Source: Aquihabitans sp. G128
GTDB taxonomy: Bacteria > Actinomycetota > Acidimicrobiia > Acidimicrobiales > Iamiaceae
Length of the DNA stretch: 64,000 bases
Reading direction: 5' to 3'
Assembly: GCF_019048865.1 (NCBI RefSeq)
Contig: NZ_CP077604.1
Span: 3,100,001 to 3,164,000, forward strand
In this document: one piece after another, positions 1-8,492 of the stretch
Layout of the letters: each line of letters starts with the position of its first letter
How positions within the stretch are numbered: the stretch's first letter is position 1
Made by a program: the position numbers and the translations under genes
The notes under the pieces: model-generated
The model's input: the letters and a program-made list of their open reading frames with translations, nothing else
Told to the model about the DNA's origin: nothing
The model's database searches: none

Positions 1-432
1 GAGTCTCGGGGCATCGACGACCCGGTGGGCGCCGTCGCGGTGCACGGCGTCGGCGGCTCGTTCGGCGTGCTGTGCGTCGGCATCTTCTCCGACGGCCAGT
101 ACGGCTTCGGCTGGAACGCCACCGAGGGGCTCGACGCCCGAGGGGTCACGGGCGTCCTCTACGGCGGCGAGGGCTGGGGCCAGCTGGGCGTCCAGGCGCT
201 CTCGGTCGTGGTCATCTGGACCGTCATCTTCGGGTTCGCCTTCGGGTTCTTCAAGCTGCAGAACAAGCTGATGAAGGGCGGCATCCGTCCCACCGAGGAG
301 ATGGAGCTCGAGGGCATGGACATGCCCGAGATGGGAGCGCTCGCCTACCCCGAGTTCCCGCTCATCGAGGACGCCGTCACCGGCCACGGCGGTGGATCCC
401 CCACCGAGGAGGAGCTCACCACGGTCGACTGA
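1..432 (+). CDS. amt: Ammonium transporter Amt, C-terminal part
   Basis: The reading frame is open from base 1, so only the last 143 codons are present. The segment holds a DDPVGAVAVHGVGGSFG stretch, typical of the Amt/MEP helix carrying the second pore histidine. It is followed by another membrane helix (SVVVIWTVIFGFAFGFF) and an acidic cytoplasmic tail. Family role: ammonium or ammonia uptake through a trimeric inner-membrane channel. The PII gene glnB often follows amt, but none is seen here. A hairpin lies about 40 nt after the stop. Family assignment is secure; the N-terminal half is outside the window. Confidence 0.9.
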   Translation, partial: ESRGIDDPVGAVAVHGVGGSFGVLCVGIFSDGQYGFGWNATEGLDARGVTGVLYGGEGWGQLGVQALSVVVIWTVIFGFAFGFFKLQNKLMKGGIRPTEEMELEGMDMPEMGALAYPEFPLIEDAVTGHGGGSPTEEELTTVD

Positions 433-470
433 GCCTGCCGCCGACGATTCGTCGGACGAGCCCCCTGCCC

Positions 471-512
471 GACGCCGCTGGCCCCTGCCCCTGCAGGACC
501 GCCAGCGGCGTC
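471..512. terminator. Hairpin after amt
   Basis: A perfect 12-bp stem GACGCCGCTGGC / GCCAGCGGCGTC encloses an 18-nt loop, starting 38 nt after the amt stop. No T-tract follows. It is a likely terminator or RNA-stabilising hairpin for amt; this is inferred from position and structure only. Confidence 0.5.
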
Positions 513-673
513 GGCCGTTCCGAGGACGAGCCTCGTTCGGAGCGGAGGCGCCCCACGCGTCCCGCCGCCCTTCGCTCGCCGCGCGGCGAAAGGTCAGGGA
601 CAGGACGGCGCACCCGAAGCGCACGGGCACCGACACGCTCACGAAACAGCCGTTCCGTACCGTCCGACCCGTC

Positions 674-1220
674 ATGGAAGCCCTGGACGCCGAACGCACC
701 GCTGCCCCGCCGGCAAAAGCCGAGACGCGAGCGGCGATCGTGGCCTGGCCGGCGAGCGCCGGGCGTCGATGCGAGCTGGCCCGGCAAGGGATCCCGTGCC
801 TCCTGGTGCTCGAACCAGGCGACGCCCCCCCCTCCGCTGCTCTCCGGCGAGGACTGGGTGCGAAGCGACGCTGACGAGCAAGACGTCGCGGCCCGCCTGG
901 CTCACCTCGCTGCCGGGCCACCTCCGAGGCCCACCGGGCTCCGACTGGCGCTCGCCTCGGCGCTCGACGGCGAGCGCGATGCCGACGACGGGCTGCGCGC
1001 CCTGGCCCGCCTCGCTGCCACCCCAGGTCGCCTGGTGACCCTTGGAGACCTGGCGGCGGCCATCGCCCCGGGCTCCGCCGTCGGCCGGACGCGGGTCCGC
1101 GCGGCGATCCAGGCTGCGCAGGTCCTGCTCGGCGAGCTGGTGCCGCCCGATGACCCCAGCGAGATCGTGACGGTCGGCCGGGCGGGGCACCTGCTCGACA
1201 GAGGGGCTCGGCGGTCGTGA
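674..1220 (+). pseudogene. Winged-helix (OmpR-type C-terminal) protein, frameshifted at a C run
   Basis: The first part (ATG 674, then a stretch ending CLLVLEPGDAPP) and the second part (LLSGEDWVRSDADEQDVAAR to the stop at 1220) lie in adjacent frames. They join perfectly if the C8 run at 825-832 has one C removed. The joined protein of about 181 aa aligns with the gene at 1792-2376: EPGDAPP..EDWVR matches DPGVMPP..EDWVR, then a winged-helix core. The C-terminal fold resembles the DNA-binding domain of OmpR/PhoB regulators, but no phosphoacceptor receiver domain is seen. A TACCGT box at 658-663 supports the start. Either a sequencing error or a true disruption; I favour error because six other genes show the same +1 shift. 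Confidence 0.6.
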
Positions 1221-1906
1221 TGGTCCCTCGCCACCACCGTCCGATCCGACGCCGGTCGTCCGCCTCGGAGCCCGGTCGGCTGCGGTCCGTGGCCTCCCGT
1301 GCGGCGGCTGTCGCGTGCTCCATCGCCTTGCTCGCCATCGTCGCGACGCCATCGTCGTGCGATGCGACGGAGTCGGTGGTCGCGAACGGGCCGGCGGCTG
1401 CGGGCGCCCCGCCTGCGGCCGCCAGCCGACCATCGACCAGCGCACGAACCGCTTCCGCGCTGGCGAGCGCGAGCGTCCGCGCGACCCGCCTGTTCACGGG
1501 AGCGATACCGCCCACAGCACGCGTGAGCCGGATCGCCTCGGCGACGTCGCTGAAGGTCCAGCGCCACGAGCTGCTCACCATCGTCAGCGCCGTCACCGTC
1601 ATCACTGCAGCGTTCGCCGCCCTCCGTCGCCGCCGGCGGCCGCAACCGGCGTCCTCCCCGTTGCCCCCTCGACCACGCGGACCGGACGACCCGCGTGGCC
1701 CACCCGCCGCTCCGAGCACCCATGCCTGCCGCCGCCCGGCGCCAGGTTCGGTTGCCGGCCGCCCCTGCGGCCGTGGACTCGGAGGTGAACCTTGCTCACG
1801 AAAGCTCGTCCGACGAGCGACCCCATCGCTCACGCCATCTCGTGGATCTCGACGAGGGGCATCCAGGTGGAGCGGCGCACCAGCAGCCACCTGGACCTCG
1901 ACCTGA
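1220..1906 (+). CDS. Possible membrane-anchored hypothetical protein
   Basis: A 228-codon frame starts at an ATG overlapping the previous stop. Third positions are GC-rich up to about base 1700. It shows an N-terminal hydrophobic stretch after basic residues (ACSIALLAIVATPSSC, signal-like), an Ala/Ser-rich middle and a second hydrophobic helix (LLTIVSAVTVITAAFAAL) followed by five arginines, so a secreted or membrane-anchored protein is plausible. The last ~115 nt overlap the well-supported gene at 1792. The true end may therefore be earlier or frameshifted. No family recognised; it may not be coding. Confidence 0.35.
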   Translation: MVPRHHRPIRRRSSASEPGRLRSVASRAAAVACSIALLAIVATPSSCDATESVVANGPAAAGAPPAAASRPSTSARTASALASASVRATRLFTGAIPPTARVSRIASATSLKVQRHELLTIVSAVTVITAAFAALRRRRRPQPASSPLPPRPRGPDDPRGPPAAPSTHACRRPAPGSVAGRPCGRGLGGEPCSRKLVRRATPSLTPSRGSRRGASRWSGAPAATWTST

Positions 1907-2376
1907 CGCCGCCCGCACACCCCACCCTCTACCTGCTCGATCCGGGCGTGATGCCCCCGATGAACTGGTCAGCGCTCGAAGACTGGGTCCGCCTGCCGGC
2001 GGAGGCCTCCGAGCTCTACGACCGGGCGGACCGCCTGCTGGCGCGGGCGGCCATGTCCGGCGGCTTCCGCACCTTCGTCGACGACGACGACGTGCTGCGG
2101 GTCGGGGCCCGCCTCGTGCCGTTGAGCCCGCTGGAGGCCTCGTTGGTGCGCGAGCTGCTCGCCCATGCTGGGACGCTGGTGAGGCGAGAGGCGCTCGAAG
2201 AGGCGCTGTGGCCGGATGGCTCGGCACCCGAGGCGCGAGCCCTCGACAACCGGATCAAGCGCCTGCGCCGCCACCTGGACGGGCTGCCCCTGCGGATCCA
2301 CACCGTCCGGGCCCGTGGCTTCCTCATCGAGCAGCGGCCGATGGTCGACCACGACGAGGTGGACTGGCGCAGCTGA
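1792..2376 (+). CDS. Winged-helix DNA-binding protein (OmpR/PhoB C-terminal type)
   Basis: This encodes 194 aa starting at TTG 1792, chosen because GGAGGTGA at 1781-1788 is an excellent ribosome-binding site. Residues ~105-180 (VPLSPLEASLVRELLAHAG .. RREALEEALWPDG .. ALDNRIKRLRRHLDGL .. IHTVRARGFLIE) match the trans-activation/winged-helix domain of OmpR-family response regulators. The first ~100 residues do not show receiver-domain Asp/Lys landmarks, so control is probably not by standard phosphorylation. It is a diverged paralogue of the gene at 674-1220. It lies between amt and the Mrp operon; a role in controlling either is only inference. Confidence 0.75.
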   Translation: MLTKARPTSDPIAHAISWISTRGIQVERRTSSHLDLDLTPPAHPTLYLLDPGVMPPMNWSALEDWVRLPAEASELYDRADRLLARAAMSGGFRTFVDDDDVLRVGARLVPLSPLEASLVRELLAHAGTLVRREALEEALWPDGSAPEARALDNRIKRLRRHLDGLPLRIHTVRARGFLIEQRPMVDHDEVDWRS

Positions 2377-2402
2377 CCACGGGGCCGGCCTCCGTCGAGC
2401 GT

Positions 2403-2732
2403 TCAGAGCTCGTCGATGTCCGCCAACTGGTCCAGCACGGCCTCGTCGCGCTCCCACTCGCCCTGGCGGTGGGCGGCGCGCCCCACGAGGTGGGCCGCCA
2501 CCGGAGCGGTGAGGAGCTGCATGGCGATCGTCAGGAGCAGCACCGGGATCACCCCCCGGCCGTCGATGCGGGCCATGGCTCCCGTGGCCACCAGCACCAG
2601 GCCGAGCGTCGACGGCTTGGTGGCCACGTGCATGCGCACGAACAGGTCGGAGAACTTCAGCTGGCCCAACCCGGCGAGCGCGCCGAACGCCGCGCCGAGC
2701 AGGATCAGGAAGGCACCCACCGCGTCCATCAT
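2403..2732 (-). CDS. mrpG: Mrp antiporter subunit G
   Basis: This 109-aa protein has three predicted helices and the typical MnhG core (GLGQLKFSDLFVRMH, then TKPSTLGL). It is the last gene of the minus-strand mrpABCDEFG operon and overlaps mrpF by ATGA. The family forms part of the multisubunit Na+(K+)/H+ antiporter in the cytoplasmic membrane, used for pH and sodium homeostasis. Length is normal. Confidence 0.93.
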   Translation of the reverse strand: MMDAVGAFLILLGAAFGALAGLGQLKFSDLFVRMHVATKPSTLGLVLVATGAMARIDGRGVIPVLLLTIAMQLLTAPVAAHLVGRAAHRQGEWERDEAVLDQLADIDEL

Positions 2733-2980
2733 CGGCGTCGCCCCTCGATGAAGCGGGCGAAGGTCGAGGTGCCGAGGAACGCCACCAGGGACACCACGAC
2801 CCCGACCACCAGGTAGGTGGACCGACCGGTGTAGGCGCCCCAGGCCGTCAGCGCGGTGACCACGATCGTGAGGATCGAGTCGAGCGACACCACGCGGTCG
2901 GAGAGGTTCGGGCCGATCACCAGCTTGGCGAGGAAGCCGGCGCCGCCGATGGCGAGCAGGACGAGGGCGGCAGCGATCAC
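2729..2980 (-). CDS. mrpF: Mrp antiporter subunit F
   Basis: This encodes 83 aa with three hydrophobic helices and the conserved GPNLSDRVVSLD motif of MnhF/MrpF. It starts at a GTG sharing GTGA with the mrpE stop and ends in ATGA with mrpG. The tight overlaps indicate translational coupling inside the Mrp operon. Normal length for the family. Confidence 0.93.
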   Translation of the reverse strand: MIAAALVLLAIGGAGFLAKLVIGPNLSDRVVSLDSILTIVVTALTAWGAYTGRSTYLVVGVVVSLVAFLGTSTFARFIEGRRR

Positions 2981-3567
2981 GAGGGGTCCTCGATGCGATG
3001 GGGCTCAGACGGGACGGGCTCGGGCGCCGGGCCCGCGGTTCGGCCGCAGATGGCGGCCCGCTCCTCGGCGGTGCCGAAGGCGTCGACCACCCGGCGCTCG
3101 AGGTCGGCGACCTCCTCTCGGGTGGCGTCGACGCTGTCGAACGCCAGCACGTGCACGAACAGCACGGTGGGCCGGCCCCGGGCGTCGAGGGTGAGGGTGC
3201 CCGGTGTGAGGGTGATGGCGTTGGCGATGATCGTGGCCAGGCGGCCCGACCGGGTGCGCAGGGGGACCACCACCACCGCGGTCCGGATGCTGGAGCGCCG
3301 CTTCGGGACGATGACCTCGCGGGCCACCGACACGTTCGAGACCACGAGGGCCCAGGCGAACCACAGCGTGAACGAGAGGGCGGGCAGAGGGTGGACGGTG
3401 AACGGGTCGTCCCGGACCTCGGTGGGCGGGAACACGAGCACCAGCGCGGTGCCGCAGAGCAGCCCGGTCACGACGTTGGGGAACGTGACGCTGCCCCACA
3501 GCGCCAGCCAGACCACCACCAGCCAGCCCACGAGGAGGGCCCGGCCCAGGACGGGGTGCCCGGTCAC
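2977..3567 (-). CDS. mrpE: Mrp antiporter subunit E
   Basis: This encodes 196 aa from GTG 3567 (GTGA overlap with the mrpD stop). It has two to three N-terminal helices (LLVGWLVVVWLALWG), then the MnhE-like soluble part with VVVPLRTRSGRLATIIANAI and LTPGTLTLD. The C-terminal ~40 residues are Pro/Glu-rich and longer than usual for the family (about 160 aa). Part of the seven-subunit antiporter. Confidence 0.92.
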   Translation of the reverse strand: MTGHPVLGRALLVGWLVVVWLALWGSVTFPNVVTGLLCGTALVLVFPPTEVRDDPFTVHPLPALSFTLWFAWALVVSNVSVAREVIVPKRRSSIRTAVVVVPLRTRSGRLATIIANAITLTPGTLTLDARGRPTVLFVHVLAFDSVDATREEVADLERRVVDAFGTAEERAAICGRTAGPAPEPVPSEPHRIEDPS

Positions 3568-5057
3568 CGCAGCACCGCCCGCACGTAGGCCGCGGGATCG
3601 AGGAGGTCGGCCGCCGCCCGCTGGCAGTAGCCGAACACCGGGCCGGCGGCCACCGCCAGCCCGAGCGATGCGACGACCAGCCCGCCGGTGGCCAGGAGCA
3701 TCGGCAGGGTGCCGCCGAAGCGGACCGACGTCGCATCGTCGGGCTCGGCCACGAGCTCGACCTCGCCCCAGAACGCCCCCGCCCAGATCTTCGACATGGA
3801 GAAGAGCGTGAGCACGCTGACGACGAGGCTCACCGCCACCACGGCCCACTCCTCGGCCGAGAGGCCCGCCTGCACCACCGAGAGCTTGGCCACGAACCCC
3901 GAGAACGGAGGGATGCCGGCCAGGCTCAGCGCCGGCAGGAGGAACATCCACCCGAGCAGCGGGTATCGCCTCGCCACCCCGCCGATGCTCGCCAGGCGGG
4001 TGGACCCGGCGGCGTGGTCGACCAGCCCGCCCACCAGGAGCAACGTGCTCTTCAGCACGACCTGGTTGACGACGTAGAGGATGGCCGCGGCGATGCCGGC
4101 GACCGTGAACAGGCCCAGGCCGAGGACCATGTACCCGATCTGGCTCACGATGTGGAAGCTCAGGATCCGCTTCACGTCGTCCTGGGCGATGGCGCCCAGG
4201 ACCCCGACGACCATGGTGATCCCGGCGATCACGAGGATGAAGCCCCCGATGCGATCGCCGGGGAGCACGATCAGGGTCTGGGTGCGGATCAGGCAGTAGA
4301 CGCCGACCTTGGTCAGCAGGCCGGCGAACACCGCGGTGATCGGCGTCGGTGCCGTCGGGTAGCTGTCGGGCAGCCAGAAGAAGAGGGGGAACACGGCCGC
4401 CTTGATGCCGAACACCACGAACATCAGCAGGGCGAAGGCGACCCGAACCCCCTCGGGCACCGTGTGCATCCGCACGGCGAGGTCGGCCATGTTCACGGTT
4501 CCCAGCGACGCGTACAGCAGGGCGAGCAGCACCACGAAGAGCGTCGACGCCACCAGGTTGATGATCACGTAGGTCATGCCGCTCTGGACCTGGTCGCGTC
4601 GTCCCCCGAGGGTGATCAGGATGTAGCTCGCGGTGAGCATCATCTCGAAGGCCACGAAGAGGTTGAACAGGTCGCCGGTGAGGAACGAGAGCCCCACCCC
4701 GGCGGCCAGCACCAGGTAGACGGGGTGGAACGAGGGCTGCTCCTGCTCCGTGCCGGGCTGGCCCATGGCGAACACCAGCACGGCGAGCAGGACGGGCGAC
4801 GCCACCACGAGCATCAGGGCACTGAAGCGGTCGGCCACCAACGAGATCCCCACCGGCGCGGACCAACCACCCATGAACGCCGCGCTGGGCCCGTGCCGGT
4901 CGACGTCGACGAGCATGGCGATCGACGCACCGGTCGTGATGACGAAGGCCAGGGCGCCGACGGCCCGCTGCACGTTGCGCTGCCGGGCGAAGGCCATGGA
5001 GATGCCTGCGGCGATGAGCGGGACCACCACCGGCAGGGGGAGCAGGACGCGCATCAC
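3564..5057 (-). CDS. mrpD: Mrp antiporter subunit D (NuoM/N-like)
   Basis: This 497-aa polytopic membrane protein belongs to the proton-translocating NADH-quinone oxidoreductase/Mrp family. Visible landmarks are the membrane motif ..IKAAVFPLFFWLPDSYPTAP.. and DVKRILSFHIVSQIGYM, both typical of MnhD/NuoN proton channels. It overlaps mrpC (ATGA, 5054-5057) and mrpE (GTGA). Known role: one of the two large subunits (with MrpA) carrying ion translocation. Length is standard. Confidence 0.95.
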   Translation of the reverse strand: MMRVLLPLPVVVPLIAAGISMAFARQRNVQRAVGALAFVITTGASIAMLVDVDRHGPSAAFMGGWSAPVGISLVADRFSALMLVVASPVLLAVLVFAMGQPGTEQEQPSFHPVYLVLAAGVGLSFLTGDLFNLFVAFEMMLTASYILITLGGRRDQVQSGMTYVIINLVASTLFVVLLALLYASLGTVNMADLAVRMHTVPEGVRVAFALLMFVVFGIKAAVFPLFFWLPDSYPTAPTPITAVFAGLLTKVGVYCLIRTQTLIVLPGDRIGGFILVIAGITMVVGVLGAIAQDDVKRILSFHIVSQIGYMVLGLGLFTVAGIAAAILYVVNQVVLKSTLLLVGGLVDHAAGSTRLASIGGVARRYPLLGWMFLLPALSLAGIPPFSGFVAKLSVVQAGLSAEEWAVVAVSLVVSVLTLFSMSKIWAGAFWGEVELVAEPDDATSVRFGGTLPMLLATGGLVVASLGLAVAAGPVFGYCQRAAADLLDPAAYVRAVLR

Positions 5058-5506
5058 GGGCCGTCCTCCTCGCCCAACGCGGGTCCGCCGGCCTCGGCAT
5101 CGGCGCCGGCGGCGGCCATCGCCTCGATGTCGGCGACCTCCTCGTCGGCCAGCGCGGCGAGCGCCCCCGCGATGCGACGGTCTTCGACGTCGTCCTCCAC
5201 CAGGTCGTCGCCGGTCAGCTGCCAGCTCCGGAAGGCGAGCGCCAGCAGGAACGCCGTGACGCCGAACGAGATGACGATGGCGGTCAGCGCCAGCGCTTGG
5301 GGCATCGGGTCCGCCACCCGCTCGCCCTTCGTCGCCCCGATGAACGGCGCCACCCCACGTCGCCCGCCGGACAGGAGGAGCAGGAGGTTGGCACCGTGGC
5401 CCATCAAGCCGAGGCCCACGATGAGCCGACTGAGCCGACGCTGGAGCAGGAGGTAGGTGCCGAGGGAGAACAGGAGGGCGGTGGAGAACGCCAGCAGCAG
5501 GCTCAT
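5054..5506 (-). CDS. mrpC: Mrp antiporter subunit C (NuoK-like)
   Basis: This encodes 150 aa from ATG 5506, which overlaps the mrpB stop by ATGA. Three helices show the NuoK/MnhC motif GLGLMGHGANLLLLLSG and PQALALTAIVISFGVTAFLLAL. The acidic C-terminal tail of about 45 residues is extra compared with the ~110-aa core. Central small subunit of the Mrp complex. Confidence 0.93.
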   Translation of the reverse strand: MSLLLAFSTALLFSLGTYLLLQRRLSRLIVGLGLMGHGANLLLLLSGGRRGVAPFIGATKGERVADPMPQALALTAIVISFGVTAFLLALAFRSWQLTGDDLVEDDVEDRRIAGALAALADEEVADIEAMAAAGADAEAGGPALGEEDGP

Positions 5507-5964
5507 CGTCCCGTCTCCTGTCGAGCCCACGAGTTCCCCAGCGAGGGCAACCGCTCGCCGAAGGCCACCAGGAGCATCAAGGTCATGCCCACCACCACGA
5601 ACGCCACCCCGATGTCGAAGACGAGGGCGGTGTTGTAGTGGGCCGCGCCCATCGGCCCCAGGTGCACCTCGCCCTTGAAGTGCTCGAGCAGCTCGCGGCC
5701 CGCGAGGAGCGGGACGATGGCCGAGCCCGTGGCACAGGCCAGCCCGATGCCGAGCAGCGTCCACGCACGGACGGGCAGCGCCTCACGGACCTCGTCGATG
5801 CCACCCGCCACGTAGCGCAGGGCGAGCGCCGCTCCGGCGACGAGGCCACCGACGAAGCCGCCGCCCGGACGGTTGTGGCCGGTGAAGAGCAAGAACAGGC
5901 CGAGGAGGAAGGCCGAGTGGAAGACCACGCGCACCACGACGTCGAGGATCAGGGACCGCCTCAT
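5503..5964 (-). CDS. mrpB: Mrp antiporter subunit B
   Basis: This encodes 153 aa with four helices. It has the family signature LFLLFTGHNRPGGGFVGGLVAG and a second conserved stretch NTALVFDIGVAFVVVGM. It sits between mrpA and mrpC with ATGA overlaps on both sides. Length is normal for MnhB/MrpB. Confidence 0.94.
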   Translation of the reverse strand: MRRSLILDVVVRVVFHSAFLLGLFLLFTGHNRPGGGFVGGLVAGAALALRYVAGGIDEVREALPVRAWTLLGIGLACATGSAIVPLLAGRELLEHFKGEVHLGPMGAAHYNTALVFDIGVAFVVVGMTLMLLVAFGERLPSLGNSWARQETGR

Positions 5965-8327
5965 CGCTGGTCCTGCGGCTTGCTGCTCGGTCCACGGAGC
6001 GGCGCGAACGAGCGGAGCTCACGACCCTCGCGCCGAGACAGGCGAGCAAGGCTGTAGACGCCGATCGCGGCCACGGCCAGCACGGTGATCTCGCCCATGG
6101 TGTCGAAGCCGCGGATGTCGACGATCACCACGTTGACCACGTTGCGCCCGCCGCCCTCGGTGAGGGCCCGGTCGATGAACGCCGTGCTCACCGGCGGCTC
6201 GACCCGCACGCCCACCGCCACCACGATGAACACGAAGACGAACACGCCGACCAGGGCCGAGATGACGAGCCGAGCGGTCCGGCCGATCACGGTCGGGCGC
6301 TCGTTGAACCGCTTGGGCAGGTGGCGCAGGACCAGGACGAAGACCACGGCGCCGAGCGTGTCGATGCACACCTGGGTGAGCGCCAGGTCGGGCGCGCCCT
6401 GGAGCACGAAGACCAGGGCCATCCCGTAGCCCACCGCGCCGAGGCAGAGCACGGCCGCCATGCGCTCGCGCACCACGGTGGCCGCGACGCCACCGACGAT
6501 CAGCAACCCGGCCGCGGCCCAGTCGCCCGGGCCCGTGGCCAACGGCGGCAGGTCGGGGAACGGGCTCCGCAGCAGGGCGAAGCCGGGCACCACCACGGCG
6601 GTGAGCAGGATCACGCCGGTGTAGACGGGGAGCGAGCCCGGCTGGACGAAGCCGGTGACGCGATCGGCCACCCGGTTCAGGCCCCGGACCAGGCCGAGGT
6701 ACGCCGCATCGCCGTCGACCGGGTGGGGCACACGCGACTGGACCCGAGCGACGGCGACCCGCCCTGCCACCAGCAACGCGCCGAGCGCCAGCGTGAGCCC
6801 CGACAGGACCAGCGGCCGGCCGACGCCGTGCCAGAGGGCCAGGTGGACGGGGTGCACCCCCGGGTCGAGGCTGTCGGCGGCGCTCGACACCAACCCCGAT
6901 GCCAGGCCGGGGACCAGGCCGAGCACCAGCGTCAGGGTCCCCAGCAGGGCGGCGGGAGCCCAGAACGCCAACGCCGGGGCGGGAGGTGGCTCGATCGGGG
7001 CGACGGCCCCGCTGGCGGGAGCCGAGCCCGGACGCGTGGGGACGAACGCCCCCAGCAGGAGGCGGCCCGTGTAGGCGAACGTCAGCACGGAGCCCGCCAC
7101 CAGACCGGCCAGCACGACCCCGCTGCCGGTGACGCCCCCGTGGGCGAACGCGTCGTAGGCGGACTCCTTGGCCACGAAGCCGAAGAGGAGCGGGATGCCC
7201 GCCATCGATGCGCCTGCTGCGACCGCCACCACCTTCGGCCCGAGCCACCCCGGGCCGTACCGGCCCAGCGCCCGGATGTCGCGGGTGTGCGCCTGGTGGT
7301 CGATCACCCCGACCACGAGGAAGAGGCACGCCTTGAACAAGGCGTGGGCGAGGAGCAGGACCACACCGGCCTCGGTGGCCTCCGGCGTGCCGACGCCGAA
7401 CAGCACCACCAGGAACCCCAGCTGGCTGACCGTGCCGAAGGCCAGGATGCGCTTGAGGTCGTGCTGGCGCAGCGCTCGCCAGCCGCCGGTGAGCATGGTC
7501 ACCAGGCCCACCGAGAGCACCAGGGGCCGCCAGATCCCCTGGTCGGCGAACACCGGTGCCAGGCGCGCGATCAGGTAGACGCCCGCCTTCACCATCGTGG
7601 CCGAGTGGAGGAAGGCGCTCACGGGGGTGGGCGCCACCATGGCCCCGGGCAGCCACGCCGAGAACGGGAACTGCGCCGACTTGGTGAACGCACCGACCAG
7701 CACCAGGACCAGCCCCACCGAGACGGTGGTCCCGGTGGGGGGACGGGCGGCCAGCGCGGCGAGGTCGTAGGTGCCGGCCGACTGGCCGATGAGCACGAAG
7801 CCGCCGAGCATGGCGAGACCCCCGGCCCCGGTGGTCAGCAACGCCTGGAGGGCCGAGGCGCGAGCCTTCGGGTCCTCGTCGGTCCAGCCGATCAGCAGGT
7901 AGGAGGTCACCGAGGTGAGCTCCCAGGCCACGTACAGCGCCAGGAGGTTGGCCGCCGTCACCACGCCGAGCATGGCGGCGGTGAACACGAGGAGCAGACC
8001 CGCCAGCCGGTGCAACCCGGCGCGCCCGGCGGCGAAGTACTGCGAGGCGTAGAGCTGCACCAGGAGCCCGATGCCGGTGACCAGGAGCACGAGGAGGAGC
8101 GAGAACCCGTCGATGCGGAGGTCGAGCGAGAGGTGCAGCGCCGGGACCCACGTCTGCGACGCGTGGATCACGTCGCCGTCGACGATCCCACCGGCGTGGG
8201 CGACGGCCCAGGCCAGCGCTGCCGCCGGCGACAGGGCGGCCACCAGGAACGACCGACGACCCAGGCGGCGGCCACCGGCCAGCAGCGCGAGGCCGAGCGC
8301 GGCGTGCACCAGGAGCAGGACGGTCAG
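5961..8327 (-). CDS. mrpA: Mrp antiporter subunit A (NuoL-like, with C-terminal MrpA/MbhE region)
   Basis: This encodes about 788 aa. The NuoL-like core shows ANLLALYVAWELTSVTSYLL and KSAQFPFSAWLPGAMVAPTP, with DLKRILAFGTVSQLGFL. The C-terminal third carries the MrpA-specific helices (..LTQVCIDTLGAVVFVLVLRHL.. and DTMGEITVLAVAAIGVYSL). I place the start at CTG 8327: it gives a family-like N-terminus LTVLLLVHAALG and is preceded by GGGAGGAG at the right spacing, while GTG 8309 has no such site. First gene of the seven-gene operon; a TACAGT -10 candidate lies at 8388-8393. Confidence 0.92.
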   Translation of the reverse strand: MTVLLLVHAALGLALLAGGRRLGRRSFLVAALSPAAALAWAVAHAGGIVDGDVIHASQTWVPALHLSLDLRIDGFSLLLVLLVTGIGLLVQLYASQYFAAGRAGLHRLAGLLLVFTAAMLGVVTAANLLALYVAWELTSVTSYLLIGWTDEDPKARASALQALLTTGAGGLAMLGGFVLIGQSAGTYDLAALAARPPTGTTVSVGLVLVLVGAFTKSAQFPFSAWLPGAMVAPTPVSAFLHSATMVKAGVYLIARLAPVFADQGIWRPLVLSVGLVTMLTGGWRALRQHDLKRILAFGTVSQLGFLVVLFGVGTPEATEAGVVLLLAHALFKACLFLVVGVIDHQAHTRDIRALGRYGPGWLGPKVVAVAAGASMAGIPLLFGFVAKESAYDAFAHGGVTGSGVVLAGLVAGSVLTFAYTGRLLLGAFVPTRPGSAPASGAVAPIEPPPAPALAFWAPAALLGTLTLVLGLVPGLASGLVSSAADSLDPGVHPVHLALWHGVGRPLVLSGLTLALGALLVAGRVAVARVQSRVPHPVDGDAAYLGLVRGLNRVADRVTGFVQPGSLPVYTGVILLTAVVVPGFALLRSPFPDLPPLATGPGDWAAAGLLIVGGVAATVVRERMAAVLCLGAVGYGMALVFVLQGAPDLALTQVCIDTLGAVVFVLVLRHLPKRFNERPTVIGRTARLVISALVGVFVFVFIVVAVGVRVEPPVSTAFIDRALTEGGGRNVVNVVIVDIRGFDTMGEITVLAVAAIGVYSLARLSRREGRELRSFAPLRGPSSKPQDQR

Positions 8328-8387
8328 CGGAGCTCCTCCCGGGTCGAGGCGTCAGGCCGAGCGGAGGTCCCGGATCAGCCGGGGCGC

Positions 8388-8393
8388 ACTGTA
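8388..8393 (-). promoter_or_regulatory. Candidate -10 box for the mrp operon
   Basis: TACAGT on the minus strand, about 60 nt upstream of the mrpA start, fits the TANNNT pattern found elsewhere in this window. The only support is sequence and position. Confidence 0.3.
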
Positions 8394-8492
8394 CGAGTCG
8401 GGTTTGTCGCCCCCATTACGGCTTCCTGAACGAACTGCGCGCCACGCCGGTGCCCGAGGTGGATCCGAGCGTGCCCGGCCGCCACCGAGCGA

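Noticed and set aside
2977..5100. Single 707-codon frame on the minus strand
   Set aside because: Only its last 196 codons are a gene (mrpE). The upstream part is an out-of-frame reading of mrpD.
4014..5456. 480-codon plus-strand frame across mrpD/mrpC
   Set aside because: Asp/His/Gly-rich composition typical of antisense frames; the minus strand carries overlapping Mrp genes with conserved membrane motifs.
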